Positions 50,956-60,258 of a stretch of 64,000 bases of DNA are shown here, piece by piece. The stretch is taken from NCBI GenBank assembly GCA_965284435.1, contig OZ260083.1, forward strand, positions 3,100,001 to 3,164,000, given 5' to 3'. Source of the stretch: CAIYZT01 sp947461435 (GTDB lineage: Bacteria; Pseudomonadota; Alphaproteobacteria; Rhodobacterales; Rhodobacteraceae). Under the pieces are notes generated by a model. That model had not been told where the DNA came from and did not search any database. It was given only the letters and a program-made list of their open reading frames with translations. The translations under genes and the position numbers were made by a program. Positions within the stretch are counted from its first letter, which is position 1; every line of letters begins with the position of its first letter.

Positions 50956-52782
50956 ATGACTCTTCCCCTGCCCCGCCCCGTTTTTGACGCCCGCATGGGC
51001 TCCAATGCCTTTGGCAATCTTCCTGAATGGAATCTTTCTGATCTTTATGAGGCTCCGGATGCGCCTGCGCTGACCGCAGATCTTCAATTCGTCGAGTCCG
51101 AGGTTAAGGCCTTCGCCGCCGATTATCAGGGCAAGTTGGCGAACTTGGATGCAGCTGGCCTGCTTTCGGCCGTCCAGAGATATGAGGCGATCGATATCGC
51201 CGCCGGGCGGATCATGTCCTATGCCGGCCTGCGATACTATCAAAACACCATGGACAGTGACCGCGCCAAATTCATGGCCGACATGCAAGATGCCATCACC
51301 AACGCCACCACGCCCTTGGTGTTCTACAGCCTTGAATTCAATCGTCTGGACGAAAGCCATCTGACCAGCCTCTTGGCGTCCAATTCGGATCTGGCCCGCT
51401 ACAAGCCGGTGTTTGACCGTTTGCGCGCCATGCGTCCGCATCAATTGTCCGACGAGATGGAAACCTATCTGCACGATGCGTCGGTGGTGGGGGCATCCGC
51501 TTGGAACAAGCTGTTCGATGAAACCATGGCGGGTCTGATGTTTGCCGTGCCGGGCGAAGAGGAAGAGCTGAACCTCGAAGCGACATTGAACCTTCTGACG
51601 GATGCAGACCGCTCCAAACGCGAGGCGGCATCGCGCGCACTTGCAACGGTGTTTGACAAGCATATCAAACTCTTCGCGCGGATCACCAACACCCTGGCCA
51701 AGGAAAAAGAGATCGACGATCGTTGGCGCAAGATGCCCAGCCCGCAATACGCCCGCCATTTGGCCAACCACGTCGAACCCGAAGTGGTCGAGGCGCTGCG
51801 CAATGCCGTCGTGGCGGCCTATCCCAAGATTTCGCACCGCTACTACCGTCTCAAGGCCAAATGGATGGGGCTGGACCGGTTGCAGACCTGGGACCGCAAC
51901 GCGCCCCTGCCGATCGAGGTGCCAAAAATCGTTGGCTGGGACGAAGCGACGCAGACAGTCTTGAATGCCTACAAGGCCTTTGATCCGCGCATGGCAGACA
52001 TTGCCAAACCCTTCTTCACGGACGGCTGGATTGACGCCGGTGTCAAACCGGGCAAGGCGCCCGGCGCTTTTGCCCATCCGACCGTGACCACCGTTCACCC
52101 CTATGTCATGCTGAATTATCTTGGCAAACCGCGCGACGTGATGACGCTGGCGCATGAATTGGGCCACGGCGTGCATCAGGTTCTGGCGGCAGGCCAAGGC
52201 GAATTGTTGTCGTCAACGCCCCTGACTCTGGCAGAAACAGCCTCGGTCTTCGGCGAAATGCTGACATTCCGGGCCTTGCTGGACAAGGCGCAAACCCCGG
52301 CTGAAAAGAAAACGCTTCTGGCCGGGAAGGTCGAAGACATGATCAACACCGTGGTTCGGCAGATCGCCTTTTATGATTTCGAATGCAAACTGCACGCCGC
52401 ACGGGCCGAAGGCGAACTGACGCCCGATGACATCAACGCGCTGTGGATGTCGGTGCAGGCCCAAAGCCTTGGCGATGCCTTTGAATTCATGGATGGATAT
52501 GAAACCTTCTGGTCTTACATTCCGCACTTCATCCACTCGCCCTTCTACGTCTATGCCTACGCCTTTGGTGATGGGCTCGTGAACGCGCTTTACGCAGCCT
52601 ACGCTGGCGGGCTGGAGGGGTTTGAAGAAAAGTATTTTGACATGCTGAAGGCCGGCGGTTCCAAACACCACAAAGACCTGCTTGCCCCCTTCGGACTGGA
52701 TGCGTCAGATCCAACCTTCTGGGACAAGGGCCTGTCGATGATCGCCGGCTTCATCGACGAGTTGGAGGCGCTGGAGGCCTAG
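50956..52782 (+). CDS. M3-family oligoendopeptidase (PepF-like)
   Basis: 608 residues. The zinc site is H400-ELG-H404 with Glu further on (LAETASVFGEML). The helical PepF domains precede it, and the C-terminal FIHSPFYVYAYAFGDGLVNALY region is typical. It cleaves short peptides in the cytoplasm. AGGAG six bases before ATG 50956 fixes the start; the frame opens earlier at 50869. Intergenic gap to the Anbu operon is 189 bases and holds both promoters. Confidence 0.93.
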   Translation: MTLPLPRPVFDARMGSNAFGNLPEWNLSDLYEAPDAPALTADLQFVESEVKAFAADYQGKLANLDAAGLLSAVQRYEAIDIAAGRIMSYAGLRYYQNTMDSDRAKFMADMQDAITNATTPLVFYSLEFNRLDESHLTSLLASNSDLARYKPVFDRLRAMRPHQLSDEMETYLHDASVVGASAWNKLFDETMAGLMFAVPGEEEELNLEATLNLLTDADRSKREAASRALATVFDKHIKLFARITNTLAKEKEIDDRWRKMPSPQYARHLANHVEPEVVEALRNAVVAAYPKISHRYYRLKAKWMGLDRLQTWDRNAPLPIEVPKIVGWDEATQTVLNAYKAFDPRMADIAKPFFTDGWIDAGVKPGKAPGAFAHPTVTTVHPYVMLNYLGKPRDVMTLAHELGHGVHQVLAAGQGELLSSTPLTLAETASVFGEMLTFRALLDKAQTPAEKKTLLAGKVEDMINTVVRQIAFYDFECKLHAARAEGELTPDDINALWMSVQAQSLGDAFEFMDGYETFWSYIPHFIHSPFYVYAYAFGDGLVNALYAAYAGGLEGFEEKYFDMLKAGGSKHHKDLLAPFGLDASDPTFWDKGLSMIAGFIDELEALEA

Positions 52783-52883
52783 GCAGCGCCCAAGTCGCGG
52801 GAATCCAAGGCGGCAAGAATTCGTCCCTGAATTGGGGCGGATCCTTGCCGCCGAACGCGGCCTTCAAAGGGCCAACGAACCGG

Positions 52884-53318
52884 TCAATTCGGCGCGCGGC
52901 TGACCAAATGCGGGTGCAGGTCGTGCGCGGACAGTTTCACCAAGTCCTTGTGCAACTCGCTTGCGATATGCGGCTCCAGCGACGCAGGCAGGGCCTTCCG
53001 CAGCGCCCCCAAAAGTTTAGGGCCTGCCGACAGCACAATCTGGTCATAGCCGCCCTTGTCCCATTCCGCCTTAAGCGCCTCGGCGGCGTGCCGGGCCAGT
53101 CGCGGGCGTTCGATATCCGTCTCGGTTTGCCCGCTGCTGATGTCAAAGCTGACGCTGCCGCTGCGATTCTTGCCCTTCGGCGTATCAAACTCATAGTCGC
53201 CGTCGGCAAAACTGTCGGCGCGGCGCTGCAAGATATCTTTCAAACTTTCGCCCTGCCCCTTAAGCAGTCGAAACTCTTCTTCTGACGCCAGTAAAAATAA
53301 GGTACATGGTGATTTCAT
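52884..53318 (-). CDS. Host attachment family protein
   Basis: 144 residues of the host-attachment (AttH-like) family: TLFLLASEEEFRLLKGQGESLKDILQ near the start, GSVSFDISSGQTETDIERPRLARHAAEAL, and IVLSAGPKLLGALRKALPASL near the end. A cytosolic release-factor-like fold; name comes from plant-attachment mutants. GGAG precedes ATG 53318. Confidence 0.8.
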   Translation of the reverse strand: MKSPCTLFLLASEEEFRLLKGQGESLKDILQRRADSFADGDYEFDTPKGKNRSGSVSFDISSGQTETDIERPRLARHAAEALKAEWDKGGYDQIVLSAGPKLLGALRKALPASLEPHIASELHKDLVKLSAHDLHPHLVSRAPN

Positions 53319-53402
53319 GGCTCGCTCCACAAGGATTGTGAAGCGATCAGACGCGCGGTTTGCGCGCGCCGCCATGATCCAAAGCAAGCCGGTGTCGCTT
53401 TT

Positions 53403-53732
53403 TCAGTCGACCGCCGACCAGGGCCAGGGCTTTTCTTCGCTATCCGCCGTTTGAAAGCGGGCCGCCTTCAATTGCCAGCTGCCCATGGTCTTTCCAAACT
53501 TGGCAATCTGTTCATTGGGCTGCCCGCGTCCCGTCACCATCACGATGAACTGCACAAGCGTCATGACATGCAGCGCCGTTTGGGCCAAGCCGTATAGCAC
53601 CGCAATGGCCAGCATGTACAGGCCGCGTGTCCAGACCGCCTTGGTGGCCGGATGAAGGGATTTTGGGGCGCCCGGCTCTGGCTGACTGCGCGGGCCGGGG
53701 TCGATCATGGGGTCAGGAATGGCATCGGACAT
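53403..53732 (-). CDS. DUF4389 membrane protein
   Basis: 109 residues. A proline-rich tail (about 30) then one or two helices (YMLAIAVLYGLAQTALHVMTLVQFIVMVTG) and GQPNEQIAKFGKTMGSW, the DUF4389 signature. Function unknown. Ribosome-binding AGGAGG lies before the ATG. Confidence 0.85.
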   Translation of the reverse strand: MSDAIPDPMIDPGPRSQPEPGAPKSLHPATKAVWTRGLYMLAIAVLYGLAQTALHVMTLVQFIVMVTGRGQPNEQIAKFGKTMGSWQLKAARFQTADSEEKPWPWSAVD

Positions 53733-53819
53733 GGATTGGTCCTCCTTCCCTCCGCATATAGGCAGGCTTGCCGCACGTTTAAGGCGCGCGCGGCAAGGAT
53801 GCGCTAAAATTCGCCGATG

Positions 53820-54812
53820 TCAGATCTGAAAATCCGTGGCCACACTATAGGCCCGATCCATCATCGCCTGCGTGCCGCGAACAAATTCCAAGGAACACGG
53901 ATAGACCGAGCCGTCGCGCATACTTTTGCCAAAGGCCTCAACCTGCAGAACATAGTGGTTCGCCGTCGGAAAACGTTCGGTGCGCACGGTCATTGCGGGT
54001 TTGTGAAGCTCGATCTCGGCCACGTCATGGACATTTGCGTTGAACGGCGCGCTGGCAACCCGGATCATGCCCTTGGTGCCCTGAAAGGTCACCTCTTGGC
54101 GGTTGGGCAACCGCATGGAGGTCATCGACGAATAGGTGAAACGGGTCTTGCCGGTTTCCATGACACCGGTCACCTGCGCCCAGCTGTCGATCTTGTTGTC
54201 GCGGATCATGCGGGCTTGAACATCGACAGGTTCGGCACCGGTGACAAATCGCATGCTACCAAACGTATAAACCCCAATATCGCGCAACGATCCACCGCCC
54301 GTTTCCGGCTTGTTGCGGATGTTGTCCTTCGCTTCTGTAATATCAAAGGAAAACGCCGCATCAACGTGGCGAATATCGCCGATTTCGCCCGATTGAACCC
54401 ACTCCCGGGCGCGCTGCCATTGGGGGTGATGCACAATCATATAGGCCTCGGCCACCAGCAAGCGCGATGCATCGCGCGCCAGAATGATCTGCTCGATCTC
54501 GCGGGCATGCAGGGCAATCGGCTTTTCGCACAGCACATGTTTGCCAGCGGCAATCGCCTTCAGTGTCCAGACCACGTGAAGATGGTTCGGCAAGGGAATA
54601 TAAACCGCCTCAACCTCTGGATCAGCCAGCAGCGCCTCATAGGTGCTGTGAACTTTCAACCCGGGGCAAAATTCGGTAAACCCTTCAGCCTTTTCCGGGC
54701 TGGCTGTCGCAAGCGCATAAAGCTCGGCCCCTTTGGCGGCATGGATCGCCGGTGCCATATGCTGACGCGCAAAATTCGCCGCGCCAAGAATGCCCCATTT
54801 TACAGGTTTCAT
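53820..54812 (-). CDS. Gfo/Idh/MocA-family oxidoreductase
   Basis: 330 residues. The Rossmann GILGAANFARQHMAPAI motif and the family CEKPIALHAREI motif with its catalytic Lys. GGSLRDIGVYTFGSMRFVTG is the substrate-side helix with the conserved Asp. NAD(P)-dependent dehydrogenase of a sugar, inositol or similar substrate; the substrate is not deducible. GGGG-rich leader precedes ATG 54812. Confidence 0.9.
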   Translation of the reverse strand: MKPVKWGILGAANFARQHMAPAIHAAKGAELYALATASPEKAEGFTEFCPGLKVHSTYEALLADPEVEAVYIPLPNHLHVVWTLKAIAAGKHVLCEKPIALHAREIEQIILARDASRLLVAEAYMIVHHPQWQRAREWVQSGEIGDIRHVDAAFSFDITEAKDNIRNKPETGGGSLRDIGVYTFGSMRFVTGAEPVDVQARMIRDNKIDSWAQVTGVMETGKTRFTYSSMTSMRLPNRQEVTFQGTKGMIRVASAPFNANVHDVAEIELHKPAMTVRTERFPTANHYVLQVEAFGKSMRDGSVYPCSLEFVRGTQAMMDRAYSVATDFQI

Positions 54813-54919
54813 GTTCTTCCCCCCAGAAGGTGTATTCCCGCCGTATGCCCGATAAATCTTGATAATTCAAACCATTGCTTCAAATCACGCCCGCCCGGGG
54901 CGAAGAAATTGCCGCAGCG

Positions 54920-55678
54920 TTACTTGCCCGCCACGTTTGCGGGGCTTTCCGTGCGGTTCTTGGCAGCTTCGGCCGCCTTGCGCATCGCAACAGGGATCGA
55001 CAACAGATACGCCATGTTGAAGACGAACAAGGTAGACCATGGGAAAAACACCAAAAATCCAAAAACACCGGCCAACAGGAACAGGCCCGGCCGTTTCCAA
55101 GCGCGCGGGATCCGCATTTTCAAGGAAAAGCTCGGCAGCGTGCTGATCATCAAGATCCCGCAACCGATCAGCCACATCGCACAAACCAGCCCGGGCGGCG
55201 TCAGCATCGGAAACGCATTGGACAGGATGATCGGCGTCAGCGCCAGCAAGGCCCCCGCCGGCGACGGAACGCCGGTAAAGAACCTCGGGTCATGCACCGT
55301 CCCTGATTTAAGGCCCACATTGAACCGGGCCAACCGCAACGCCGCACAGATCACGTAAAACAGGGCCGCCCCCCAGCCCAAGATAGGCACGTCCAAAAGC
55401 GACCAAACCCCCAGAATAAAGGCCGGGGCGACGCCAAAGTTCACCAGATCGGCCAAGGAATCCAGTTCGGCACCAATAAGGCTTTCGCTGCCCAGCGCCC
55501 GGGCAATACGGCCATCCAGCCCATCCAGAATGGCCGCCAGCAATATCAACAACATCGCCAGATCAAGGTTGCCCGCAAAGGCCATCCGGAGCGCCGTAAC
55601 CCCGGCCGCAATGGCCCCAAGCGTCATCGCATTTGGCAAAAACTGGACAAGGGCAATTTCGCGCTTGGGGTCTGGCAT
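54920..55678 (-). CDS. pssA: CDP-diacylglycerol--serine O-phosphatidyltransferase
   Basis: 252 residues, about six helices. CDP-alcohol phosphotransferase motif D-G-x2-A-R-x8-G-x3-D-x3-D is read in LDGRIARALGSESLIGAELDSLADLVNFG. Type II PssA. It makes phosphatidylserine from CDP-diacylglycerol and serine. The start is 3 bases after psd, which completes the same pathway. Confidence 0.93.
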   Translation of the reverse strand: MPDPKREIALVQFLPNAMTLGAIAAGVTALRMAFAGNLDLAMLLILLAAILDGLDGRIARALGSESLIGAELDSLADLVNFGVAPAFILGVWSLLDVPILGWGAALFYVICAALRLARFNVGLKSGTVHDPRFFTGVPSPAGALLALTPIILSNAFPMLTPPGLVCAMWLIGCGILMISTLPSFSLKMRIPRAWKRPGLFLLAGVFGFLVFFPWSTLFVFNMAYLLSIPVAMRKAAEAAKNRTESPANVAGK

Positions 55679-55681
55679 GGC

Positions 55682-56380
55682 TCAATCACGCCGGCAGGCT
55701 GCAGCAGGCGCTGTGCTGGACAGATCGGCGATCACCGTCTCGCCGGCGACCATGGTTTGGCCCAGACTGACACAGGGGTTCACCCCCGGCGGCAAATAGA
55801 TATCCAACCGCGATCCGAACCGGATCAGGCCAAACCGCTCTCCTGCGCGCAATACGGTGCCGGGGCTGACCCAACAGACAATCCGCCGCGCGATCAGACC
55901 GGCGATTTGCACCACCGCGATCTGGCGGCCATCCGCCAAGTCAAACCGCACGGCATTTCGCTCGTTTTCTTCACTGGCCTTATCAAGACTGGCCGACAAA
56001 AATGCGCCCGGATGATAGGCCACCGCCCCGACCGTGGCACGCGTCACGGCCCGGTTCACATGGCAATTGAACACCGACATGAAGACAGAAACCCGCCAAA
56101 GCGGCGCCGAATCCATCCCAAGGCCCGTTGGCGGTGCGACCTGTTCGATCAAGGACACAACCCCATCGGCCGGTGACAGAACAAGGCTGTCCCCCGTCGG
56201 AACAGAGCGTACTGGATCGCGAAAGAAGTAATAACACCAAACGGTCAGACCGATTCCGATCCAGCCCAAGACATGCCAGATCAGGAAAAGAACAACAGTG
56301 ATGGCCGCAAAGATCGCGACAAACTTGCGCCCTTCAGGATGCATGGGCGGCAAGAAGCTGTCTTTCAGATTCATTGCCAT
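55682..56380 (-). CDS. psd: Phosphatidylserine decarboxylase (short type)
   Basis: 232 residues. An N-terminal hydrophobic anchor (FAAITVVLFLIWHVLGWIG), DGVVSLIEQV, FMSVFNCHVNRA, and a C-terminal cleavage site FGSR (RFGSRLDIYLPPG) where the Ser becomes the pyruvoyl group. It decarboxylates phosphatidylserine to phosphatidylethanolamine. AAGGA precedes ATG 56380. Followed by pssA. Confidence 0.93.
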   Translation of the reverse strand: MAMNLKDSFLPPMHPEGRKFVAIFAAITVVLFLIWHVLGWIGIGLTVWCYYFFRDPVRSVPTGDSLVLSPADGVVSLIEQVAPPTGLGMDSAPLWRVSVFMSVFNCHVNRAVTRATVGAVAYHPGAFLSASLDKASEENERNAVRFDLADGRQIAVVQIAGLIARRIVCWVSPGTVLRAGERFGLIRFGSRLDIYLPPGVNPCVSLGQTMVAGETVIADLSSTAPAAACRRD

Positions 56381-56514
56381 CTCGCGCGCGTCCTTCTTGT
56401 GATCAGACTATGTCCTTATCGTTCTGACGGGGGCAGAGCAAGGCCGCACCACCGAACAAGACCGCGGGCACGATCATCGCGCCCGCGTCAAACCTTGTCC
56501 GCGCCGGGCCGGTA

Positions 56515-57411
56515 TCAGGCCGGAACCACCATACCCTTGCCCTTGGCCAACAGGCGCATGCGCTCTTGCAACTTCTCAAACGCGCGCACTTCGATCTGGC
56601 GAATGCGTTCGCGGCTGACGCCATAGCTTTCGGACAGTTCTTCCAGCGTGATCGGATCTTCGGCCAAACGCCGCTTGGCCAAAACATCCCGCTCACGCTC
56701 ATTCAACGCCGACATAGCCTCGGTCAAAAGCGCAATGCGGGTGTCAAATTCGTCCTTTTCAGCATAGGCGCCCGCCTGATCACTGTCTTCGTCCTCCAGC
56801 CAGTCTTGCCACTGGGTGGTGCTGTCGCCATCGCTGCCGACGGTCACGTTCAGGCTGGCATCAGACCCGGCAAGGCGGCGGTTCATTGCCACCACTTCCT
56901 CTTCGGACACCGACAGATCATGCGCGATCTTCGTCACATTTTCCGGGCGCAAATCGCCCTCTTCCAGCGCACCAACTTTGGCCTTGGCCTTGCGCAGATT
57001 GAAGAACAGTTTCTTCTGCGCGCTCGTCGTGCCCAGCTTGACCAAGGACCAGGACCGCAGGATGTATTCCTGGATCGAGGCGCGTATCCACCACATGGCA
57101 TAGGTCGCAAGCCGAAAGCCCTTTTCGGGGTCGAACCGCTTGACCGCCTGCATCAACCCGACATTGGCTTCGGAAATCACCTCGGCTTGCGGCAGACCAT
57201 AGCCGCGGTAACCCATGGCAATTTTCGCCGCCAATCGCAGGTGGCTGGTCACAAGACGATGCGCGGCCTTGGGATCTTCGTGATCCACCCAAGCCTTCGC
57301 CAGCATATATTCTTCTTCCGGTTCCAGCATGGGGAACTTGCGGATTTCCTGCATGTACCGGTTCAGCCCCTGTTCGGGGGATGGGGCAGGCAGATTGGCA
57401 TAGGTGCTCAC
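56515..57411 (-). CDS. rpoH: RNA polymerase heat-shock sigma factor
   Basis: 298 residues. Region 2 (LVTSHLRLAAKIAMGYRGYGLPQAEVISEANVGLMQAVKRFDPEKGFRLATYAMWWIRASIQEYILRSW) contains the RpoH box. Region 4 is LTLEELSESYGVSRERIRQIEVRAFEKLQ. GTG start at 57411 follows GGGAG; the ORF opens to 57483, but the family begins STYANLPAPSPEQ. Monocistronic, with 273 bases before the TetR gene holding its promoter. Confidence 0.95.
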   Translation of the reverse strand: MSTYANLPAPSPEQGLNRYMQEIRKFPMLEPEEEYMLAKAWVDHEDPKAAHRLVTSHLRLAAKIAMGYRGYGLPQAEVISEANVGLMQAVKRFDPEKGFRLATYAMWWIRASIQEYILRSWSLVKLGTTSAQKKLFFNLRKAKAKVGALEEGDLRPENVTKIAHDLSVSEEEVVAMNRRLAGSDASLNVTVGSDGDSTTQWQDWLEDEDSDQAGAYAEKDEFDTRIALLTEAMSALNERERDVLAKRRLAEDPITLEELSESYGVSRERIRQIEVRAFEKLQERMRLLAKGKGMVVPA

Positions 57412-57684
57412 GTTTGACGCTCCCTTTTTGCCCGGGCCCGATTGCGGCCCCCGGGGGTTGAACCGATTTAGGAAGCCCGCCACCGCCGTTCAAGAGGGGA
57501 CCTCCGTCAATTTCTTATCATCTATTTGGGATCGCGGATGCTAATGTGAAGGTGTGTTACATCCCGATCACGATCTCGTCATGGGCAGGCATCCCTGCAG
57601 CGCGTCGCAGTCGGTGCCGGCAAGGGGAGATGGTGCCTTCCGGCGCCGAAAGGTCGGTGTTTTCTTGCAGAAAGTGCCCGTCGG

Positions 57685-58272
57685 TCACGTTTCCGGGTTG
57701 CGGTTGCGCAAAAGTGCGTCGCGCGCCTGTGTCAGGAAACCATCCGACAATTCCGGATCACTTGCCTTGCACGCGCGGGCTAGGGACATGGAACCGACCA
57801 GCGTGGCAAGGGCAACCATTGCGCGGGCCTGGGCCGCGGTGCGGTCGGCATCCTTGTCCAGGGCGGCGATCCCGTCAAGATTGCGCTTCAACCCATCACA
57901 GAACGCCTGTTGCACTTCCATTTCGACGCGCGAGATTTCAGAGGCGAGCGGCGCCGCCGGGCAACCCCATGGAAAGTAATCGCGGTGGCCCGGGCCCAGA
58001 TATTCCGTAACATAGGCCGCAAATCCATCATCAAGGCTGGCCATCTGGGTCAGAAGGTTGACTATTCTGTCAAAGTCTTGCGTCACGACTTCGGCCGCAA
58101 GGGCGGCCTTGCTGGGAAAACGGCGATAGACAGCGCCGTGTGTCAGCCCAGCCGACTTTGCAATGTCGGCAACGGATGCTGCCCCGATCCCATTTCTGCG
58201 AATGTCTTCGCTTGCGGCCGCCATAAGCGTCGCATGATTTTTCTCGGTCTCATCTTTGTTAAGCTTGACCAA
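57685..58272 (-). CDS. TetR-family transcriptional regulator
   Basis: 195 residues. N-terminal HTH (IGAASVADIAKSAGLTHGAVYRRFPSKAALAAEVV) and an all-helical ligand domain. Divergent from the small membrane protein at 58362, with a palindromic operator between them. Likely represses itself and that gene. Ligand unknown. Confidence 0.92.
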   Translation of the reverse strand: MVKLNKDETEKNHATLMAAASEDIRRNGIGAASVADIAKSAGLTHGAVYRRFPSKAALAAEVVTQDFDRIVNLLTQMASLDDGFAAYVTEYLGPGHRDYFPWGCPAAPLASEISRVEMEVQQAFCDGLKRNLDGIAALDKDADRTAAQARAMVALATLVGSMSLARACKASDPELSDGFLTQARDALLRNRNPET

Positions 58273-58288
58273 GCCACGTCTCCCGATC

Positions 58289-58312
58289 TAATGATTGCTG
58301 TCATAATCATTA
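58289..58312. promoter_or_regulatory. Palindromic operator between TetR gene and membrane gene
   Basis: TAATGATT at 58289-58296 and its exact complement AATCATTA at 58305-58312 flank an 8-base centre. This fits a TetR dimer site and lies 17 bases upstream of the TetR start. Confidence 0.75.
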
Positions 58313-58361
58313 AGCAACCCAACGCGCATCCGCAATCCCAAGCTTAGGAGATGAAGTCAGA

Positions 58362-58811
58362 ATGCAAACCGAAACAACCCTTTCTTCGACGCCGGCAAAA
58401 TGGTTCTGGGTCGCCGCGGCACTTGGCCTCGCGTGGAATCTGTTCGGTCTGGTGCAATTCATCGGCAGCCTTGGGGCCACGCAGCAAAGTTTGACGGCCT
58501 CGGGCATGACGGCCGAGCAGGCCAGTGTCATGCTCGGCTACCCGGCATGGATGACGGTGGCTTTTGCGGTTGGCGTCCTGGGCGGCGTTTTGGGAACCGT
58601 CTTGCTTGCCTTGCGCAAGGCACCGTCGATTCTGGTTTTCGCCCTGTCCCTTGCTGGGTACATCGCCCTTTGGATCGGAGACGCGGTTCACGGGGTTTTC
58701 GCCGCCCTTGGAACACCGCAGATTGTTATCCTCAGCCTGGTTGTGCTGATTGCCGCGGGCTTGTTGTGGGTTTCACGCAAGGCCTTGGCGCTGGGGTGGC
58801 TCGCCCGTTAG
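58362..58811 (+). CDS. Small integral membrane protein, TetR-controlled
   Basis: 149 residues with four predicted helices (WFWVAAALGLAWNLFGLVQF, MTVAFAVGVLGGVLGTVLLAL, ILVFALSLAGYIALWIGDAV, QIVILSLVVLIAAGLLWV). I do not recognise the family, though it resembles small sugar- or drug-transport-like proteins of unknown role. AGGAGATGAAGTCAG precedes the ATG. Its end overlaps the convergent RluA gene. Confidence 0.8.
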   Translation: MQTETTLSSTPAKWFWVAAALGLAWNLFGLVQFIGSLGATQQSLTASGMTAEQASVMLGYPAWMTVAFAVGVLGGVLGTVLLALRKAPSILVFALSLAGYIALWIGDAVHGVFAALGTPQIVILSLVVLIAAGLLWVSRKALALGWLAR

Positions 58812-59857
58812 GGCACGCCGCGCAGCCCCGCCAGCAAGGCCGCCATGTCCCCCGGCAAAGGGGATGAGAACTTCAACGTCTCGCCCGTCACAGGATGATC
58901 AAAGCCCAAGGTCGCCGCATGCAGCGCCTGACGGGCAAAGCCGTTGGCCAAATCCGCCGCCGGACCAAACAGCTTTTCGGGCAAGCGCCGCTTGCCGCCA
59001 TAGGTTTGATCGCCGATCAACCCATGCCCGCCATAGGCCATATGCACCCGAATCTGATGGGTACGCCCGGTTTCAAGCCAACATTCCACCAAGGCAGCCT
59101 GATCGCGGTACGATTCCACCACATGCGCCCGCGTGATCGCGTGGCGGCCCTGATCCCAGACAACCGCCTGCCGTTGACGGTCGGTCTTGTGGCGCGCCAA
59201 ATGCGTCGCGATGCGCAAGATACCGCCCGCCTCAAAGGTCACACCGCGCATCCCGCGCAGACGCGGATCGTAAGCGGACGGTACCCCATGAACGACCGCC
59301 ATATAGTGGCGATTGACGGTATGGGCCTCAAATTGGGCGGCCAAACCGTGATGGGCCCGGTCCGACTTGGCCACAACCAAAAGCCCCGTGGTGTCTTTAT
59401 CAATGCGGTGCACAATGCCCGGCCGCCGTTCGCCGCCAATGCCCGACAAGGTATCGCCGCAGTGATGCAGCAGCGCGTTCACCAAGGTGCCGCTGGGTGT
59501 TCCCGGTGCCGGGTGCACAACCATTCCGGCAGGCTTGTCGATCACGATCAGATCGCCGTCCTCCCAGATGACCGTCAGCGGAATGTCTTCGGCCTTTGTT
59601 TCCACCGCAATCGCCGGGGCCAGCCGCAGAGCATAAGCCTCTCCGGCACGCACTTTTGTCTTGGGATCGGTGATGGCCATCCCGTCCCGAAAGACGTCCC
59701 CTTCGGCAATCATCTTCATCAGCCGAGAGCGTGACAGCGCCGCCTCCTCTGGCACAGCGGCGGCAAGGGCCTTATCAAGACGCTCGGGCGGGTCTTCGCC
59801 CAGAACGATCTGCAGGACCTCGCCCAGCTCGTCGTCGTCGCCTGAAAGGAAAGCCAT
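58808..59857 (-). CDS. RluA-family pseudouridine synthase
   Basis: 349 residues. N-terminal S4 domain (ERLDKALAAAVPEEAALSRSRLMKMIAEGDV), catalytic Asp153 in HRIDKDTTGLLVVAK, then ARQALHAATLGF near the end. RluD-like, probably modifying 23S rRNA. ATG 59857 shares two bases with the ATG of the divergent DUF6476 gene; the ribosome-binding AGGA lies inside that gene. Confidence 0.92.
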   Translation of the reverse strand: MAFLSGDDDELGEVLQIVLGEDPPERLDKALAAAVPEEAALSRSRLMKMIAEGDVFRDGMAITDPKTKVRAGEAYALRLAPAIAVETKAEDIPLTVIWEDGDLIVIDKPAGMVVHPAPGTPSGTLVNALLHHCGDTLSGIGGERRPGIVHRIDKDTTGLLVVAKSDRAHHGLAAQFEAHTVNRHYMAVVHGVPSAYDPRLRGMRGVTFEAGGILRIATHLARHKTDRQRQAVVWDQGRHAITRAHVVESYRDQAALVECWLETGRTHQIRVHMAYGGHGLIGDQTYGGKRRLPEKLFGPAADLANGFARQALHAATLGFDHPVTGETLKFSSPLPGDMAALLAGLRGVP

Positions 59858-60158
59858 GTCTGATCCTACACAAGAGCCACAGCTGCCGCCGGGACTGAGA
59901 TTTCTGAAAACTTTGGTGACCGTCTTGATGATCACCATGATCGTGGGTGTCATAACCGTGGTCGGCCTGCTTGTCACCCGTATGCCCGATGGCAATGTTT
60001 TGCCCGCGCTTCCGCAAAGTTTGGCCTTACCCCAAGGCGCAAAGCCCTTGTCGATCACCCAAGGTCCGGGATGGATCGGCGTGGTGACACAAGACAGTCG
60101 TTTCCTGATCTTCCGCCCGGATGGAAGCTTGCGGCAAGAACTGACGATCACACCCTGA
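59856..60158 (+). CDS. DUF6476 small membrane protein
   Basis: 100 residues. One helix (FLKTLVTVLMITMIVGVITVVGLLV) and a DUF6476-like end (GPGWIGVVTQDSRFLIFRPDGSLRQEL). AGGAAAG precedes ATG 59856. Its start codon and that of the divergent RluA gene overlap as CATG. Function unknown; conserved in the order beside rluA-type genes. Confidence 0.85.
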   Translation: MSDPTQEPQLPPGLRFLKTLVTVLMITMIVGVITVVGLLVTRMPDGNVLPALPQSLALPQGAKPLSITQGPGWIGVVTQDSRFLIFRPDGSLRQELTITP

Positions 60159-60258
60159 ATCGCCATTTGCCCCGATTGCGACCTTTCGAATGGCGCGGGC
60201 AGAATGGCACAAACGGGCTTGGGCGGCCACTGTACAACGAACGGATAGGAGCAAGACG

